64,000 nucleotides of DNA from Thiogranum sp963752745 (lineage in GTDB: Bacteria > Pseudomonadota > Gammaproteobacteria > DSM-19610). The stretch is taken from NCBI GenBank assembly GCA_963752745.1, contig CAVWAK010000049.1, positions 1 to 64,000 of the forward strand. The letters run 5' to 3'. Below are positions 28,033-36,854 of the stretch, one piece after another. Numbering within the stretch: the stretch's first letter is position 1; each line of letters starts with the position of its first letter. Under the pieces are notes generated by a model. That model was not told the DNA's origin. It worked only from the letters and a program-made list of their open reading frames with translations, and did no database searches. Position numbers and translations under genes: made by a program.

Positions 28033-29430
28033 ATGCCATTTGTACCCCATACTGAACAGGATGTGCGCGAAATGCTCGATGCCATTGGTGTCGATGATAT
28101 CGAAACCCTGTTCGATGAAATACCTGCAGAGCTGCGCTGTGGCACACTCGGCAGTGTGCCCGAAGCGCTCAGCGAACAGCAGATTACCCGTTTAATGAGT
28201 CAGCGTGCGGCTGAGGATGGACAGCCGTTGTGCTTTATCGGCGCGGGAGCCTACGAACATCATATTCCCGCAGCTGTCTGGCAGATCGTTACGCGCGGTG
28301 AGTTTTACAGCGCCTATACGCCGTATCAGGCCGAGGCCAGTCAGGGCACTTTGCAGCTGATTTATGAATTCCAGAGCATGATGACGGCGCTGATGGCGAT
28401 GGATGTTTCCAATGCGTCGCTTTATGACGGCGCCTCGGCGCTGGCCGAAGCTGTATTGATGGCGGTACGCGGCAATCGCAAATCCAGATCGCGTCGTATC
28501 CTCATGCCGACCAATGTGCATCCGGCTTACCGCAAAACTACCCAGGCGATTGTTACCAACCAGCAGATCGAGCTGGTGGAGGTGCCATTCGACAATGCCG
28601 GTGGACATACTGCCGTCGACAGCCTCAAGGCTTACGATGGCGAAGACATCACCGCCGTGGTGATTCAGCAGCCAAACTTCTTTGGTGTACTCGAAGACGT
28701 TGACGCGATTACCGACTGGGCGCATGCCAATGGTGCACTGGTGATTGCGGTTGTAAATCCTGTCGCCATGGCGTTGCTCAAGCCGCCGGGGCAATGGGGT
28801 GAGCAGGGTGCGGATATTGCGGTCGGCGAAGGGCAGCCGCTGGGTGTTCCGCTGTCATCCGGCGGGCCTTACTTCGGCTTCATGTGCGCCAGGCAGGCCT
28901 ATGTGCGGCAGATGCCGGGCCGCATTGTCGGTCGCACGGTCGACCGCGACGGTCGTACTGGTTATACATTGACCCTGCAGGCGCGCGAACAGCACATCCG
29001 CCGTTCCAAGGCGACTTCCAATATCTGTACCAACCAGGGCCTGCTGGTTACAGCCGCAACCATCCACATGGCATTAGTCGGAGGCGAGGGTCTGCGTCGC
29101 GTGGCGCTGGCCTGTCACGCCAATGCCCGTGCGCTGGTTGAGAAACTGACCAATGAGTATGTGCAGCCGCGTTTTAACCGGCCGTACTTTCATGAAGCGG
29201 TTATGAGTAGCAGCTTGTCCTGGCCGCGCTTGTTACGGCCGCTGTACGCCCACAACCTGCAGCCCGGTTACGAACTGGTTGATGATTACCCGGAACTGGC
29301 TGACTGCCTGCTGGTGTGTGCAACCGAAACCAAGACTGAAGAAGATCTGAACCTGTATCAGGATCACCTGGCGCGCGTTATCGACACGCAGACGACTGCC
29401 GGTTGCCCGGTACAGCCGAAAATGGCGTAA
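28033..29430 (+). CDS. gcvPA: Glycine dehydrogenase (decarboxylating) subunit 1
   Basis: The N-terminal half of the split P protein, 465 residues. It starts MPFVPHTEQDVREMLDAIG, and has FIGAGAYEHHIPAAV, YTPYQAEASQGTLQLIYEFQ and NVHPAYRKTTQAI, all typical of the alpha subunit. It pairs with GcvPB to bind PLP and decarboxylate glycine onto GcvH. E. coli has one fused GcvP, so the split form separates this lineage from enterics. It is followed by tpx before gcvPB. Confidence 0.97.
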   Translation: MPFVPHTEQDVREMLDAIGVDDIETLFDEIPAELRCGTLGSVPEALSEQQITRLMSQRAAEDGQPLCFIGAGAYEHHIPAAVWQIVTRGEFYSAYTPYQAEASQGTLQLIYEFQSMMTALMAMDVSNASLYDGASALAEAVLMAVRGNRKSRSRRILMPTNVHPAYRKTTQAIVTNQQIELVEVPFDNAGGHTAVDSLKAYDGEDITAVVIQQPNFFGVLEDVDAITDWAHANGALVIAVVNPVAMALLKPPGQWGEQGADIAVGEGQPLGVPLSSGGPYFGFMCARQAYVRQMPGRIVGRTVDRDGRTGYTLTLQAREQHIRRSKATSNICTNQGLLVTAATIHMALVGGEGLRRVALACHANARALVEKLTNEYVQPRFNRPYFHEAVMSSSLSWPRLLRPLYAHNLQPGYELVDDYPELADCLLVCATETKTEEDLNLYQDHLARVIDTQTTAGCPVQPKMA

Positions 29431-29459
29431 ACCTGAATCGATCACCAAGGAGAGCGAAC

Positions 29460-29957
29460 ATGGCAACAATTACCCTGCATGGCAACGCAAGCAATACTAA
29501 CGGAGAACTGCCTGCGGTCGGTTCCCAGGCGCCTGATTTTAGCCTCGTGGATGGCGAGCTGAATGATGTACGCCTGTCGAACTACGCTGGTAAGAAAAAG
29601 CTGCTGAACATTGTGCCCAGCCTGGACACTCCTGTTTGTGCTACCTCGACGAAGCAGTTTAACGAATCAGCTGCCGGGCGCGATGATGTGGTGATGCTGG
29701 TAATATCAGCTGATCTACCATTTGCACAGGGCCGCTTTTGCACTGCCGAGAGCGTGGATAAGGTCGTACCGTTGTCCATGATGCGTTCACGTAACTTCGC
29801 CAAGGACTATGGCGTGTTGATTACAGATGGACCGCTTGCCGGTATTACCGCGCGCGCCGTAGTCGTGCTGGATGAGAACGACAAGGTGGTTTATACCGAG
29901 CTGGTTCCCGAAATAGCACAGGAACCAGATTACGATGCGGCGCTGGCAGCTCTTTAA
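29460..29957 (+). CDS. tpx: Thiol peroxidase
   Basis: Tpx is an atypical two-cysteine peroxiredoxin that reduces peroxides using thioredoxin. From ATG 29460, after an AAGGAGAG site, it has 165 residues. The peroxidatic cysteine is C60 in PSLDTPVCATSTKQFNE and the resolving cysteine is C94 in GRFCTAESVDKV. The C-terminal VYTELVPEIAQEPDYDAAL matches the family. It sits between the two P-protein subunit genes on the same strand, an unusual place that suggests expression with the glycine cleavage genes. Confidence 0.96.
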   Translation: MATITLHGNASNTNGELPAVGSQAPDFSLVDGELNDVRLSNYAGKKKLLNIVPSLDTPVCATSTKQFNESAAGRDDVVMLVISADLPFAQGRFCTAESVDKVVPLSMMRSRNFAKDYGVLITDGPLAGITARAVVVLDENDKVVYTELVPEIAQEPDYDAALAAL

Positions 29958-30001
29958 TAGATTGAAACGTTACTTCTGACGATTTTGAAGACAGTATAGC
30001 T

Positions 30002-31456
30002 ATGTTGATATTTGAACACTCACGGCCTGGTCGGCGCGCAACTGCACAGGCGCCGTTTGAAGAAGCCGCCGTTGACGATTTACCGGCTGCCATGTTGCGC
30101 GAAGACGTGCCGGCCTTGCCGGAGACATCGGAAATGCAGACCGTGCGTCACTACACGCGGCTGTCGCAGAAAAACTTTTCCATCGATACCCAGTTTTATC
30201 CGCTGGGTTCCTGCACCATGAAGTACAACCCGCGGGCCTGTAACTCGCTGGCGATGTTGCCGGGATTCCTGGCGCGCCACCCGCTGGCGCCTGCCGAAGC
30301 CGGTCAGGGGGTGTTGGCCTGCCTGTACGAACTGCAGGAAATGTTGAAGGATGTGACGGGTATGAAAGCCGTATCCTTGACACCTGCTGCCGGTGCGCAA
30401 GGCGAATTTGCCGGTGTGGCGATGATCCGCGCCTACCACGATGCCAACAAGGACACTGCGCGCAATGAGATCCTGGTGCCTGATGCTGCGCACGGCACCA
30501 ACCCGGCCACGGCAACCATGTGTGGCTACAAGGTGCACGAGATACCGACCAATAAAGATGGTGATGTCGATATCGACGCTTTGCGCGCAGCGGTCGGTCC
30601 GCATACCGCGGGCATTATGCTGACCAATCCGTCAACGCTGGGTGTATTCGAGCGCCGGATCAAGGAAATTGCCGGCATTGTGCATGATGCCGGTGGCCTG
30701 TTGTATTACGACGGTGCCAATCTCAATGCCATCCTCGGCAAGGTGCGTCCCGGTGATATGGGTTTCGATGTTATTCATATGAATCTGCACAAAACCTTTT
30801 CCACGCCGCACGGTGGCGGTGGCCCGGGTGCCGGTCCGGTGGGCGTCAGCGAACGCCTCGAGCCGTTCCTGCCACTGCCGCTGGTCGGGAACGATGGTGA
30901 TGACTATTGCTGGGTTACAGAAAAAGAACGGCCGCAGAGCATAGGCCGGCTGTCAGCCTTTATGGGCAATGCAGGTGTCCTGCTGCGCGCTTACATTTAT
31001 GCGCGCATGCTCGGCCGTGAAGGTATGCACCGGGTCGCGGAATACGCCACGTTGAATGCCAACTACCTGATGAAGCGCCTGGAGGACGTGGGTTTTGACC
31101 TGGCCTATCCCCAGCGACGCGCCACACACGAGTTCATTGTCACGCTGAAGCGCCAGTCCAAAGAGCAGGGTGTAACCGCCATGGATTTTGCCAAACGCCT
31201 GCTGGATTTCGGGTATCATGCGCCGACAACATATTTTCCGTTGCTGGTGCCTGAATGCTTTTTGATCGAGCCAACCGAATCCGAAGCACGCGACGAACTG
31301 GATGGCTTTGTCGAAGCCATGCGGAAGATTCAGGAAGAAGCGGAAACCAACCCGGATTTGCTCCACGAAGCGCCGCATACCCAGCCGGTACGCCGGCTCG
31401 ACGAAGTGCGCGCTGCGCGCGAGCTGGACGTTCGCTGGAGTGGCGACCACAGCTGA
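30002..31456 (+). CDS. gcvPB: Glycine dehydrogenase (decarboxylating) subunit 2
   Basis: The C-terminal half of the split P protein, 484 residues, which carries the PLP lysine K264 in DVIHMNLHKTFSTPHGGGGPG. It starts MLIFEHSRPGRRATAQAPFE. Other family stretches are FYPLGSCTMKYNPR, LTPAAGAQGEFAG and DAAHGTNPATATMCGY. It follows tpx by 44 bases with no clear terminator between, so the gcvT-H-PA-tpx-PB order is probably one operon under the glycine riboswitch. Confidence 0.97.
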   Translation: MLIFEHSRPGRRATAQAPFEEAAVDDLPAAMLREDVPALPETSEMQTVRHYTRLSQKNFSIDTQFYPLGSCTMKYNPRACNSLAMLPGFLARHPLAPAEAGQGVLACLYELQEMLKDVTGMKAVSLTPAAGAQGEFAGVAMIRAYHDANKDTARNEILVPDAAHGTNPATATMCGYKVHEIPTNKDGDVDIDALRAAVGPHTAGIMLTNPSTLGVFERRIKEIAGIVHDAGGLLYYDGANLNAILGKVRPGDMGFDVIHMNLHKTFSTPHGGGGPGAGPVGVSERLEPFLPLPLVGNDGDDYCWVTEKERPQSIGRLSAFMGNAGVLLRAYIYARMLGREGMHRVAEYATLNANYLMKRLEDVGFDLAYPQRRATHEFIVTLKRQSKEQGVTAMDFAKRLLDFGYHAPTTYFPLLVPECFLIEPTESEARDELDGFVEAMRKIQEEAETNPDLLHEAPHTQPVRRLDEVRAARELDVRWSGDHS

Positions 31457-31465
31457 GCCGTTACC

Positions 31466-31828
31466 ATGGCTGATGCGGGTAACACCGGCATCAAACGAAT
31501 TATCCGCGCCGCGGGATTTTCTTATAAAGGCTTTGTCGCCTGCTTCAGGCACGAGGCGGCCTTCCGCCAGGAAATGGCGCTTTCCGTGCTGCTGATACCG
31601 CTGGCCTTCTGGCTTGGCAATAACGCCCTGGAACGCGCTGTCATGATCGGTGTCTGGTTGATCGTGCCGACAGTTGAAATGCTAAACTCCGGTATCGAAG
31701 CTGTGGTAGACCGTATCAGCGATGAGCAACACCCGCTGGCCGGACGCGCCAAGGACCTGGGGTCAGCAGCTGTTTTTCTGTCATTTACCAACGCCGTCGT
31801 GGTCTGGGCGATTCTGCTTTCAGGCTAG
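31466..31828 (+). CDS. dgkA: Diacylglycerol kinase
   Basis: DgkA phosphorylates diacylglycerol left from membrane-derived glucan and lipid turnover. The product has 120 residues with three membrane helices. The signature EMLNSGIEAVVDRISDEQHP and GRAKDLGSAAVFLSF are close to the E. coli enzyme, and EAAFRQEMA carries the N-terminal catalytic glutamate. It starts nine bases after gcvPB. Confidence 0.96.
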   Translation: MADAGNTGIKRIIRAAGFSYKGFVACFRHEAAFRQEMALSVLLIPLAFWLGNNALERAVMIGVWLIVPTVEMLNSGIEAVVDRISDEQHPLAGRAKDLGSAAVFLSFTNAVVVWAILLSG

Positions 31829-31875
31829 TCGAGCATGCGTGTTAGCCATTACAACAACAGTTATCCGGAGACACT

Positions 31876-32817
31876 ATGTCAGCACTGATTTGCGGTTCAT
31901 TCGCGTACGACACCATTATGGTGTTCCAGGACCACTTCAAGAACCATATCCTGCCGGACAAGGTGCATATCCTGAATGTGGCTTTTCATGTACCGGAACT
32001 GCGCCGCGAATTCGGTGGTTGCGCCGCAAATATTGCTTTCAATCTAAAGATGCTGGGTGGCGAGCCTTTACCCATGGGGACGGTGGGCAAGGATTTCCCG
32101 CCCTACGCAGAATGGATGATTCAGCACGGCATTTCACAGACGCACATCAAGACGATTCATTCCGCTTACACGGCGCAGGCCTTTATCACCACTGACCAGG
32201 ATGACAATCAGATCACCGCGTTTCACCCGGGCGCCATGGACTTTTCGCACGAGGTCACGGTAAGCGAGGCCAAGGGCGTCAAGATCGGTATTGTTTCACC
32301 GGATGGCCGGCAGGGCATGATCGACCATGCCGAGCAGTTCATGGAAGCCGGCATACCTTTTATTTTCGATCCCGGGCAGGCCATGCCGCTGTTCACCGGC
32401 GATGACTTCAAACGCTTTATCGAACAGGCAACCTGGGTGTGTGTGAATGACTACGAATCACAATTGCTTCAGGACCGTACCGGCTGGTCGCCCCACGAGA
32501 TTGCTGAAAAGGTTGAGGCATTGATCGTGACGCGGGGTGGCGAGGGTTCGCATATCTATCTTGGCGACAAGCGGCTGGATATCCCGGCCGCTCCGGTCAG
32601 CGGCATTGTTGACCCGACTGGCTGTGGCGACGCGTTTCGTGGCGGCCTGCTGTACGGCATGATGAACAGTCTGGACTGGAATATTACCGGGCGCATTGCA
32701 GCACTCATGGGTGCCATCAAGATAGAACAGCACGGCACCCAGAACCACAGTTTTACGCTGGATGAATTTCGCCAACGTTACCAGGTTGCATTCGGTGAAG
32801 CCCTCACCGCACTATGA
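31876..32817 (+). CDS. PfkB-family carbohydrate/adenosine kinase
   Basis: A 313-residue ribokinase-fold enzyme. The substrate glycine pair is in FGGCAANIAFNLKMLGG, and the catalytic aspartate and anion hole are in DPTGCGDAFRGGLLYGM near residue 250. VGKDFPPYAEWM and GVKIGIVSPDGRQGM also fit bacterial adenosine kinase-like PfkB proteins. Members phosphorylate sugars or nucleosides with ATP, and the substrate is not set by the sequence. The stop overlaps the next gene by four bases (ATGA). Confidence 0.9.
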   Translation: MSALICGSFAYDTIMVFQDHFKNHILPDKVHILNVAFHVPELRREFGGCAANIAFNLKMLGGEPLPMGTVGKDFPPYAEWMIQHGISQTHIKTIHSAYTAQAFITTDQDDNQITAFHPGAMDFSHEVTVSEAKGVKIGIVSPDGRQGMIDHAEQFMEAGIPFIFDPGQAMPLFTGDDFKRFIEQATWVCVNDYESQLLQDRTGWSPHEIAEKVEALIVTRGGEGSHIYLGDKRLDIPAAPVSGIVDPTGCGDAFRGGLLYGMMNSLDWNITGRIAALMGAIKIEQHGTQNHSFTLDEFRQRYQVAFGEALTAL

Positions 32818-33650
32818 ATGAAGAGGATGCCTTACAGTACAGGAACGCTGTAAGGCAAACCTTCGACGGACTGGCTTCCGGTTACGATAATCCATCAACA
32901 CGGTTTTTCCCCTTCAGTGCCGACCGGCTGGTGTCTTTTGTCAAACCGCGTCCGGGCAGCAAGGTGCTGGATGTGGCCACCGGCACCGCGGCAGTGGCGG
33001 TAGCCTTTGCGCAGGCGGTTGGACCGCAGGGCAGGGTATCGGGCGTCGATTTTTCCAATGCCATGCTCGGCAAGGCCGAGGCCAATATCCGCAAGATGGC
33101 GCTCGATAATATCGACCTGCATGAAATGGATGCCCAGAAGCTGGATTTCAAATCCGGCTACTTTCACTACGTGGTCTGTTCCTATGGCCTGTTTTTCATG
33201 CCCGATATGCAGGCTGCGCTGAGTGACTGGGTGCGCGTATTGCGTCCCGGCGGCAAGCTGGCATTCACCAGTTTTGAAGAAACAGCCTTCCAGCCGATGC
33301 TTAATCATTTCATTGAATGTCTGCAGGCATTTGCTGTGCAGCTGCCCGAAGGGCCGTTTGGAAGCCGGCGCATCAGCTCAATCGAACACTGTCGTGAGTT
33401 ACTCGACGAGTCGGGTCTGGAAGCGCTGCAAACCGAGATTATTCAGGTCGGCTATCACCTGCCGGATGAGAACGCCTGGTGGGAGGTTGTGCTGAGTACA
33501 GGCATGCGCGCTTTCTACGAGCAGGTGCCCGAAGAACAGCGGGAGGCGTTCCGGAAACAACATCTGGATTTCGTTGCGCAACAGAAGACCGGCGATGGCC
33601 TGTGGATGGATGTGCAGACCCGGTTTGCCTCAGGCTGCAAACCGGGCTAG
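32814..33650 (+). CDS. SAM-dependent methyltransferase, UbiE/type 11-like
   Basis: A 278-residue class I methyltransferase with the SAM loop VLDVATGTAAVAVAFAQ near residue 45 and the acidic turn GVDFSNAMLGKAEANI. VRVLRPGGKLAFTSFEE is the usual post-motif III strand. The C-terminal 100 residues are specific and not assigned. The ATG overlaps the kinase stop, so translation is likely coupled and the two may act in one pathway. It is not the main UbiE by length or ends. The 3' end overlaps the convergent binding-protein gene by four bases. Confidence 0.85.
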   Translation: MNEEDALQYRNAVRQTFDGLASGYDNPSTRFFPFSADRLVSFVKPRPGSKVLDVATGTAAVAVAFAQAVGPQGRVSGVDFSNAMLGKAEANIRKMALDNIDLHEMDAQKLDFKSGYFHYVVCSYGLFFMPDMQAALSDWVRVLRPGGKLAFTSFEETAFQPMLNHFIECLQAFAVQLPEGPFGSRRISSIEHCRELLDESGLEALQTEIIQVGYHLPDENAWWEVVLSTGMRAFYEQVPEEQREAFRKQHLDFVAQQKTGDGLWMDVQTRFASGCKPG

Positions 33651-34432
33651 CGGACCTTGACCTGCACCGGTATCCATTTCCCCTTGATGCTATTCAATGT
33701 ACCGTCGGCCTTGATCGACTCCAGCGCCTGATTGAGGGCGTTGGCGAGAGCACCGTCCTCGCGGCGTACTGCCCAGGCCAGAAATTCATCCGTCAGCGGG
33801 CGGTAGAGGCCCATCAGCCCTTTCTTTTCGGTAGCGAAGTTGGCGGTCAGTCGCCAGATGGTTGGTGCATCGTGAATAAAAATATCGATCTGCCTGTTGC
33901 TCAATGCATCTGTGCCGGCATCAATACTGTCAAAGCGAACGACGTGGGCCCTGGGTAGATCCTCGTCGACAAACTGTTCGCCGGTAGTGCCCTTCTTGAC
34001 GCCGATCCTCTTGCCCTTTGTGATCAGGGTCTGCGGCTGGCTCCATTCCACCAGATCATCAATACGGATGATGCCCATCTGGCCGATTTCCATGTAAGGA
34101 TCAGTGAACAATACCTTGCGACTGCGTTCCTCGGTGATCGACAGGCCGGACATGATGACGTCGATCTTGCCGCTGTTAAGTGCCGGTATCAGTTCCTCAA
34201 GCGGAATTTCTATCAAGCTGGTTTTAACTTTCAGGCGTGCGCTTACAGCCTCAGCCAGAGCGATCTCCATACCTGCAAGTTTTCCATCCTGGTGGAAGGA
34301 CAGCGGCGGATAACTGCCGGAGGTGCCAATGCGAAGTGTCTGTGGCAGACCCGAATCGGAGGCAATGGCTACCTGTAGGCCGGTGAGTAGTATGAAAGCA
34401 AGAAAAGCGCGGCGTAGCAGCATAGCGGGCAT
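33647..34432 (-). CDS. Periplasmic amino-acid-type substrate-binding protein
   Basis: A 261-residue SBP_bac_3 family protein. The N-terminus MPAMLLRRAFLAFILLTG and onward is a signal peptide, ending near AIASDSG. The binding domain begins LRIGTSGSYPPLSFHQDGKLAGM, followed by EIALAEAVSARL, DVIMSGLSITEERSRKVLFT and FIHDAPTIWRL. Such proteins deliver polar amino acids or related compounds to ABC importers or sensor kinases. No permease or ATPase gene lies within this window, so it is an orphan here and its partner is unknown. Confidence 0.88.
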   Translation of the reverse strand: MPAMLLRRAFLAFILLTGLQVAIASDSGLPQTLRIGTSGSYPPLSFHQDGKLAGMEIALAEAVSARLKVKTSLIEIPLEELIPALNSGKIDVIMSGLSITEERSRKVLFTDPYMEIGQMGIIRIDDLVEWSQPQTLITKGKRIGVKKGTTGEQFVDEDLPRAHVVRFDSIDAGTDALSNRQIDIFIHDAPTIWRLTANFATEKKGLMGLYRPLTDEFLAWAVRREDGALANALNQALESIKADGTLNSIKGKWIPVQVKVR

Positions 34433-34568
34433 CCTTGTGATGTGTTGATGCCTTGCAGTGTGCCAGATGGATTAACGGCTGTCATGCGACTGGTTCGGTG
34501 ATACCCGGCAGGTTGAACCTCCCGGGGCCCGGCCGCGCATAAGCGGGCCGGGCAGGGTTGAGTGGCAG
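34433..34568. other. Gap with GC-rich hairpin after the second binding protein gene
   Basis: GCCCGGCC at 34527-34534 pairs with GGCCGGGC near 34546-34553, with further pairing inside. It lies just past the stop of the minus-strand gene at 34569 and is probably its terminator, though no T run follows. Otherwise I see nothing in this gap. Confidence 0.45.
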
Positions 34569-35540
34569 TTACTTTGCAGGAAGCGGAATCGGTTTCAGCT
34601 TGAGCTCGGAATCAGTTGCCGGCACAAAGCCATACTTGGCATAAATTGCCTGTGCCTCTTCAGTGCCCAGGTATGCCATATAGCGCATGGCGTTATAGGC
34701 GTTACGACCTGTTGACAGCGTACCAATAGCGTAGCCGACCTTGTCGGCCATGTTGTACGGGGCCGGGATGGCAACACCTTCAACGCCACGGTCTTCCGCA
34801 TGTGCATGAATGACCTCGGTGGTCCAGACGATGCCGACGTCGGCCTCACCATTCTCGATGCGGTGCGGGGTTTCCCGGTGGTGCCGCTCGGTAAACCAGG
34901 TCTTGTCTTTTACAGCCCAGCAGCCCTTGCATTTTTGTCCGCCAGTGACCTTGTCATACAGACCAAGCGACTTGAGCATCTCTGACCCATAAAACTTGAA
35001 GATGCCCTCGGTCAGCGGGTTGGGGTGCGACTGGACCAGGTCGTCGCGTCCCAGGTCTTCCGGACCCTTGATGCCTTTGGGATTGCCTTTCGCGACCATC
35101 AGTTCGAGTTTATTGCGGGTGTAGATCATGTAGTCCGACATGATTTTCTTGCTCTTGAGCTTCTTCAGGTGGCCAAGATTAACGCTCGCAAACAGATCCG
35201 GGTTGGTAGCCGTATTTTTCCCGTCAATTGCACCCTGCTTAAGGATCTGGTTTTTCAGGATTTGCCCGGGTGGAATGGTTTCAACGTAGATACTCTTGAT
35301 ATCCGGGTTCTTGCCCTGGAAGTCGCGGATCACTTCTTCCATGGCCATGAACTGGTTGCCGGCCAGATACATCACCAGTTCGGCGCTATAAGAATCCTCT
35401 ATTTGCCCGTAACTTATGTTGCCATCGCTGTGAAAAGTGCGGTAATCGTTGCTGTGACCGGCATCTTCGGCAGCCTGGGTTACGTTGAACGAGGAGGCCG
35501 CCAGTAGAGCAGCGGCGAACAGTGACTTGGTGTATTTCAT
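34569..35540 (-). CDS. Extracellular solute-binding protein, ModA-like fold
   Basis: A 323-residue secreted protein with a signal peptide ending VTQAAEDAG. The body resembles SBP_bac_11/ModA-type binding proteins: LVMYLAGNQFMAMEEVIRDF, then TNPDLFASVNLGHLKKLKSK, YTRNKLELMVAKGNPKGI and EADVGIVWTTEVIHAHAED. ModA relatives bind oxyanions, but this member is longer and has an unusual CKGC pair in the C-terminal half that could bind metal or form a disulfide. No transporter genes are adjacent. The ligand is unknown. Confidence 0.78.
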   Translation of the reverse strand: MKYTKSLFAAALLAASSFNVTQAAEDAGHSNDYRTFHSDGNISYGQIEDSYSAELVMYLAGNQFMAMEEVIRDFQGKNPDIKSIYVETIPPGQILKNQILKQGAIDGKNTATNPDLFASVNLGHLKKLKSKKIMSDYMIYTRNKLELMVAKGNPKGIKGPEDLGRDDLVQSHPNPLTEGIFKFYGSEMLKSLGLYDKVTGGQKCKGCWAVKDKTWFTERHHRETPHRIENGEADVGIVWTTEVIHAHAEDRGVEGVAIPAPYNMADKVGYAIGTLSTGRNAYNAMRYMAYLGTEEAQAIYAKYGFVPATDSELKLKPIPLPAK

Positions 35541-35684
35541 CTCTTCCGACCTCTTTGGTTCGAATATTGTGGCCCGTAAGGGGGGTTAGAATGTGGATGC
35601 AACGGTGTTGAAGATTATTCCCGGCCAGTTGGGTCCGGGAAGGCATATCGGTCGACGGCTGATCCTCGACCTCTCTGGATTAAA

Positions 35685-35772
35685 GCGCAATAGCTTCGGT
35701 ATAGGGGCCATGGGTGCGGGACAGCCGGACGTGATTCGATGATTTGGTAGCCCGGCCGCATTGGTTATGCGC
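35685..35772 (-). other. attC-like site (integron cassette recombination site), downstream of the 98-residue gene
   Basis: Read on the minus strand, the site begins GCGCATAACCAATGCGGCC, and the TAA in it is the stop codon of the gene at 35765-36061. Within it TGCGG (35715) pairs with CCGCA (35756) and CCGGAC with GCCCGG, forming a hairpin with an imperfect stem. The far end GCTATTGCGC is a diverged copy of the expected GTTRRRY end. The start is nearly the same as the site at 36121-36169 (GCACATAACAAGGCGGCC). Cassette genes often end with their stop inside the attC R'' box, as here. Confidence 0.5.
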
Positions 35773-36061
35773 TTTTTTCAATAACTTCAAATTCAAAGCC
35801 GCCAATATACTTAAACAGGAAGTTGTATAAAGCGCATCCAATTGCGGTAAAAATGTACCCAAAGATGGCATAGAAAACTGGCATTGCTATAAATAGCGCC
35901 GTAGGAAATACCACTTCATTTCCATGTTGATCTACTGGTGGCCCAATTACTGACATCATTACCGCCATTGGCACGAATAAAAAGAGAGATGACACTGCCA
36001 TTAGTAGTCCAAACACTTTGCCGTTTTGATGAGGCGAAAGCCTTTTAATTTGTTTCTTCAT
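35765..36061 (-). CDS. Small two-helix membrane protein, possible gene cassette
   Basis: A 98-residue protein starting MKKQIKRLSPHQNGKVFGLL, after an AAGGAGAGAG ribosome binding site. Two hydrophobic spans are seen (LLMAVSSLFLFVPMAVMMSV and IAMPVFYAIFGYIFTAIGCA), followed by NFLFKYIGGFEFEV. I recall similar small uncharacterised proteins with the LSPHQNxKV start, but no function. The gene is visibly AT-richer than its neighbours. Its stop lies inside an attC-like site, and another such site lies upstream, which suggests it came in as an integron cassette. Confidence 0.72.
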   Translation of the reverse strand: MKKQIKRLSPHQNGKVFGLLMAVSSLFLFVPMAVMMSVIGPPVDQHGNEVVFPTALFIAMPVFYAIFGYIFTAIGCALYNFLFKYIGGFEFEVIEKSA

Positions 36062-36120
36062 TCTTCTCTCTCCTTAGTGCATCTCGGCATCTGTGGGCTC
36101 CTCGTTAGATTGAGGTGTCC

Positions 36121-36169
36121 GTTCTAACGGGTGAAGTTCACTGTCCGACTTGGCCGCCTTGTTATGTGC
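36121..36169 (-). other. attC-like site downstream of the DJ-1/PfpI gene
   Basis: On the minus strand the site reads GCACATAACAAGGCGGCC, then AAGTCGGACAGTGAACTTCA and CCCGTTAGAAC. The TAA is the stop codon of the gene at 36162-36854. TAAC at the start and GTTAG at the end are the attC core boxes, and AAGTCGGAC is common in cassette sites. At 49 bases it is shorter than most attC sites (about 57 or more), so it may have lost part of its loop. It separates the two AT-richer genes. Confidence 0.5.
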
Positions 36170-36854
36170 TTTGAAACTGATTAAGCGCTTTTACCAATTC
36201 TTCAGCAACAGCAGCTGACGAACCAGGGTTTTGTCCTGTTATAATCAAACCATCAACAACCGCCAACGAGTTCCAGTCTTCAACCTTCTGGTACACTCCG
36301 CCCAATGCGAGAAGCTGATCCTCGACCAAATAAGGTACGACGTCCGTCAGTTCGACTGCGGCTTCTTCGGAGTTACTAAAACCAGTGACCTTTTTGCCTT
36401 TGACCAACGGGTCACCATTTTGATCCTTGGCCTTTAATAGCACCGCAGGTGCATGGCATACCGTCGCCACAGGTTTTCCGGCGGCAATAAAACCTTCAAT
36501 CAACGCAATTGAATCACTGTTATTATGCAGGTCCCACAGGGGGCCATGGCCACCGGGATAGAATACCGCATCAAACTCTTCCACTTTCATTTCAGCCAAT
36601 TTAGCAGTCTTCGCCAATTCATTCTGAGCAGCCTGGTCATCGTCGAATCGGCGTGTGTCATCGGTTTGAAAATCAGGTTCGTGACTTTTTGGGTCAAGCG
36701 GCGGTTGGCCCCCACGCGGTGAGGCCAGAGTAACTTGCGCGCCCGCATCTTTTAAGCGGTAATAAGGGCTGGCAAATTCCTCCAGCCAAAAACCTGTTTT
36801 TTTGCCAGTATCACCCAGTTTATCGTGTGACGTTAAGACAATGAGTACTTTCAT
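36162..36854 (-). CDS. DJ-1/PfpI family protein, Hsp31-like
   Basis: A 230-residue class I glutamine-amidotransferase-fold protein, starting MKVLIVLTSHDKLGDTGKKT. The nucleophile is C133 in VATVCHAPAVLL, and the acid is in the FYPGGHGPLWDL loop. Relatives (Hsp31, YhbO) act as glyoxalase III, protein deglycase or holding chaperone, and protect against carbonyl stress. The sequence fits the group with GFWLEEFASPYY near residue 21, often annotated type 1 glutamine amidotransferase. Base composition is more AT-rich than the flanks and the stop codon lies inside an attC-like site, suggesting acquisition as a gene cassette. Confidence 0.9.
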   Translation of the reverse strand: MKVLIVLTSHDKLGDTGKKTGFWLEEFASPYYRLKDAGAQVTLASPRGGQPPLDPKSHEPDFQTDDTRRFDDDQAAQNELAKTAKLAEMKVEEFDAVFYPGGHGPLWDLHNNSDSIALIEGFIAAGKPVATVCHAPAVLLKAKDQNGDPLVKGKKVTGFSNSEEAAVELTDVVPYLVEDQLLALGGVYQKVEDWNSLAVVDGLIITGQNPGSSAAVAEELVKALNQFQST

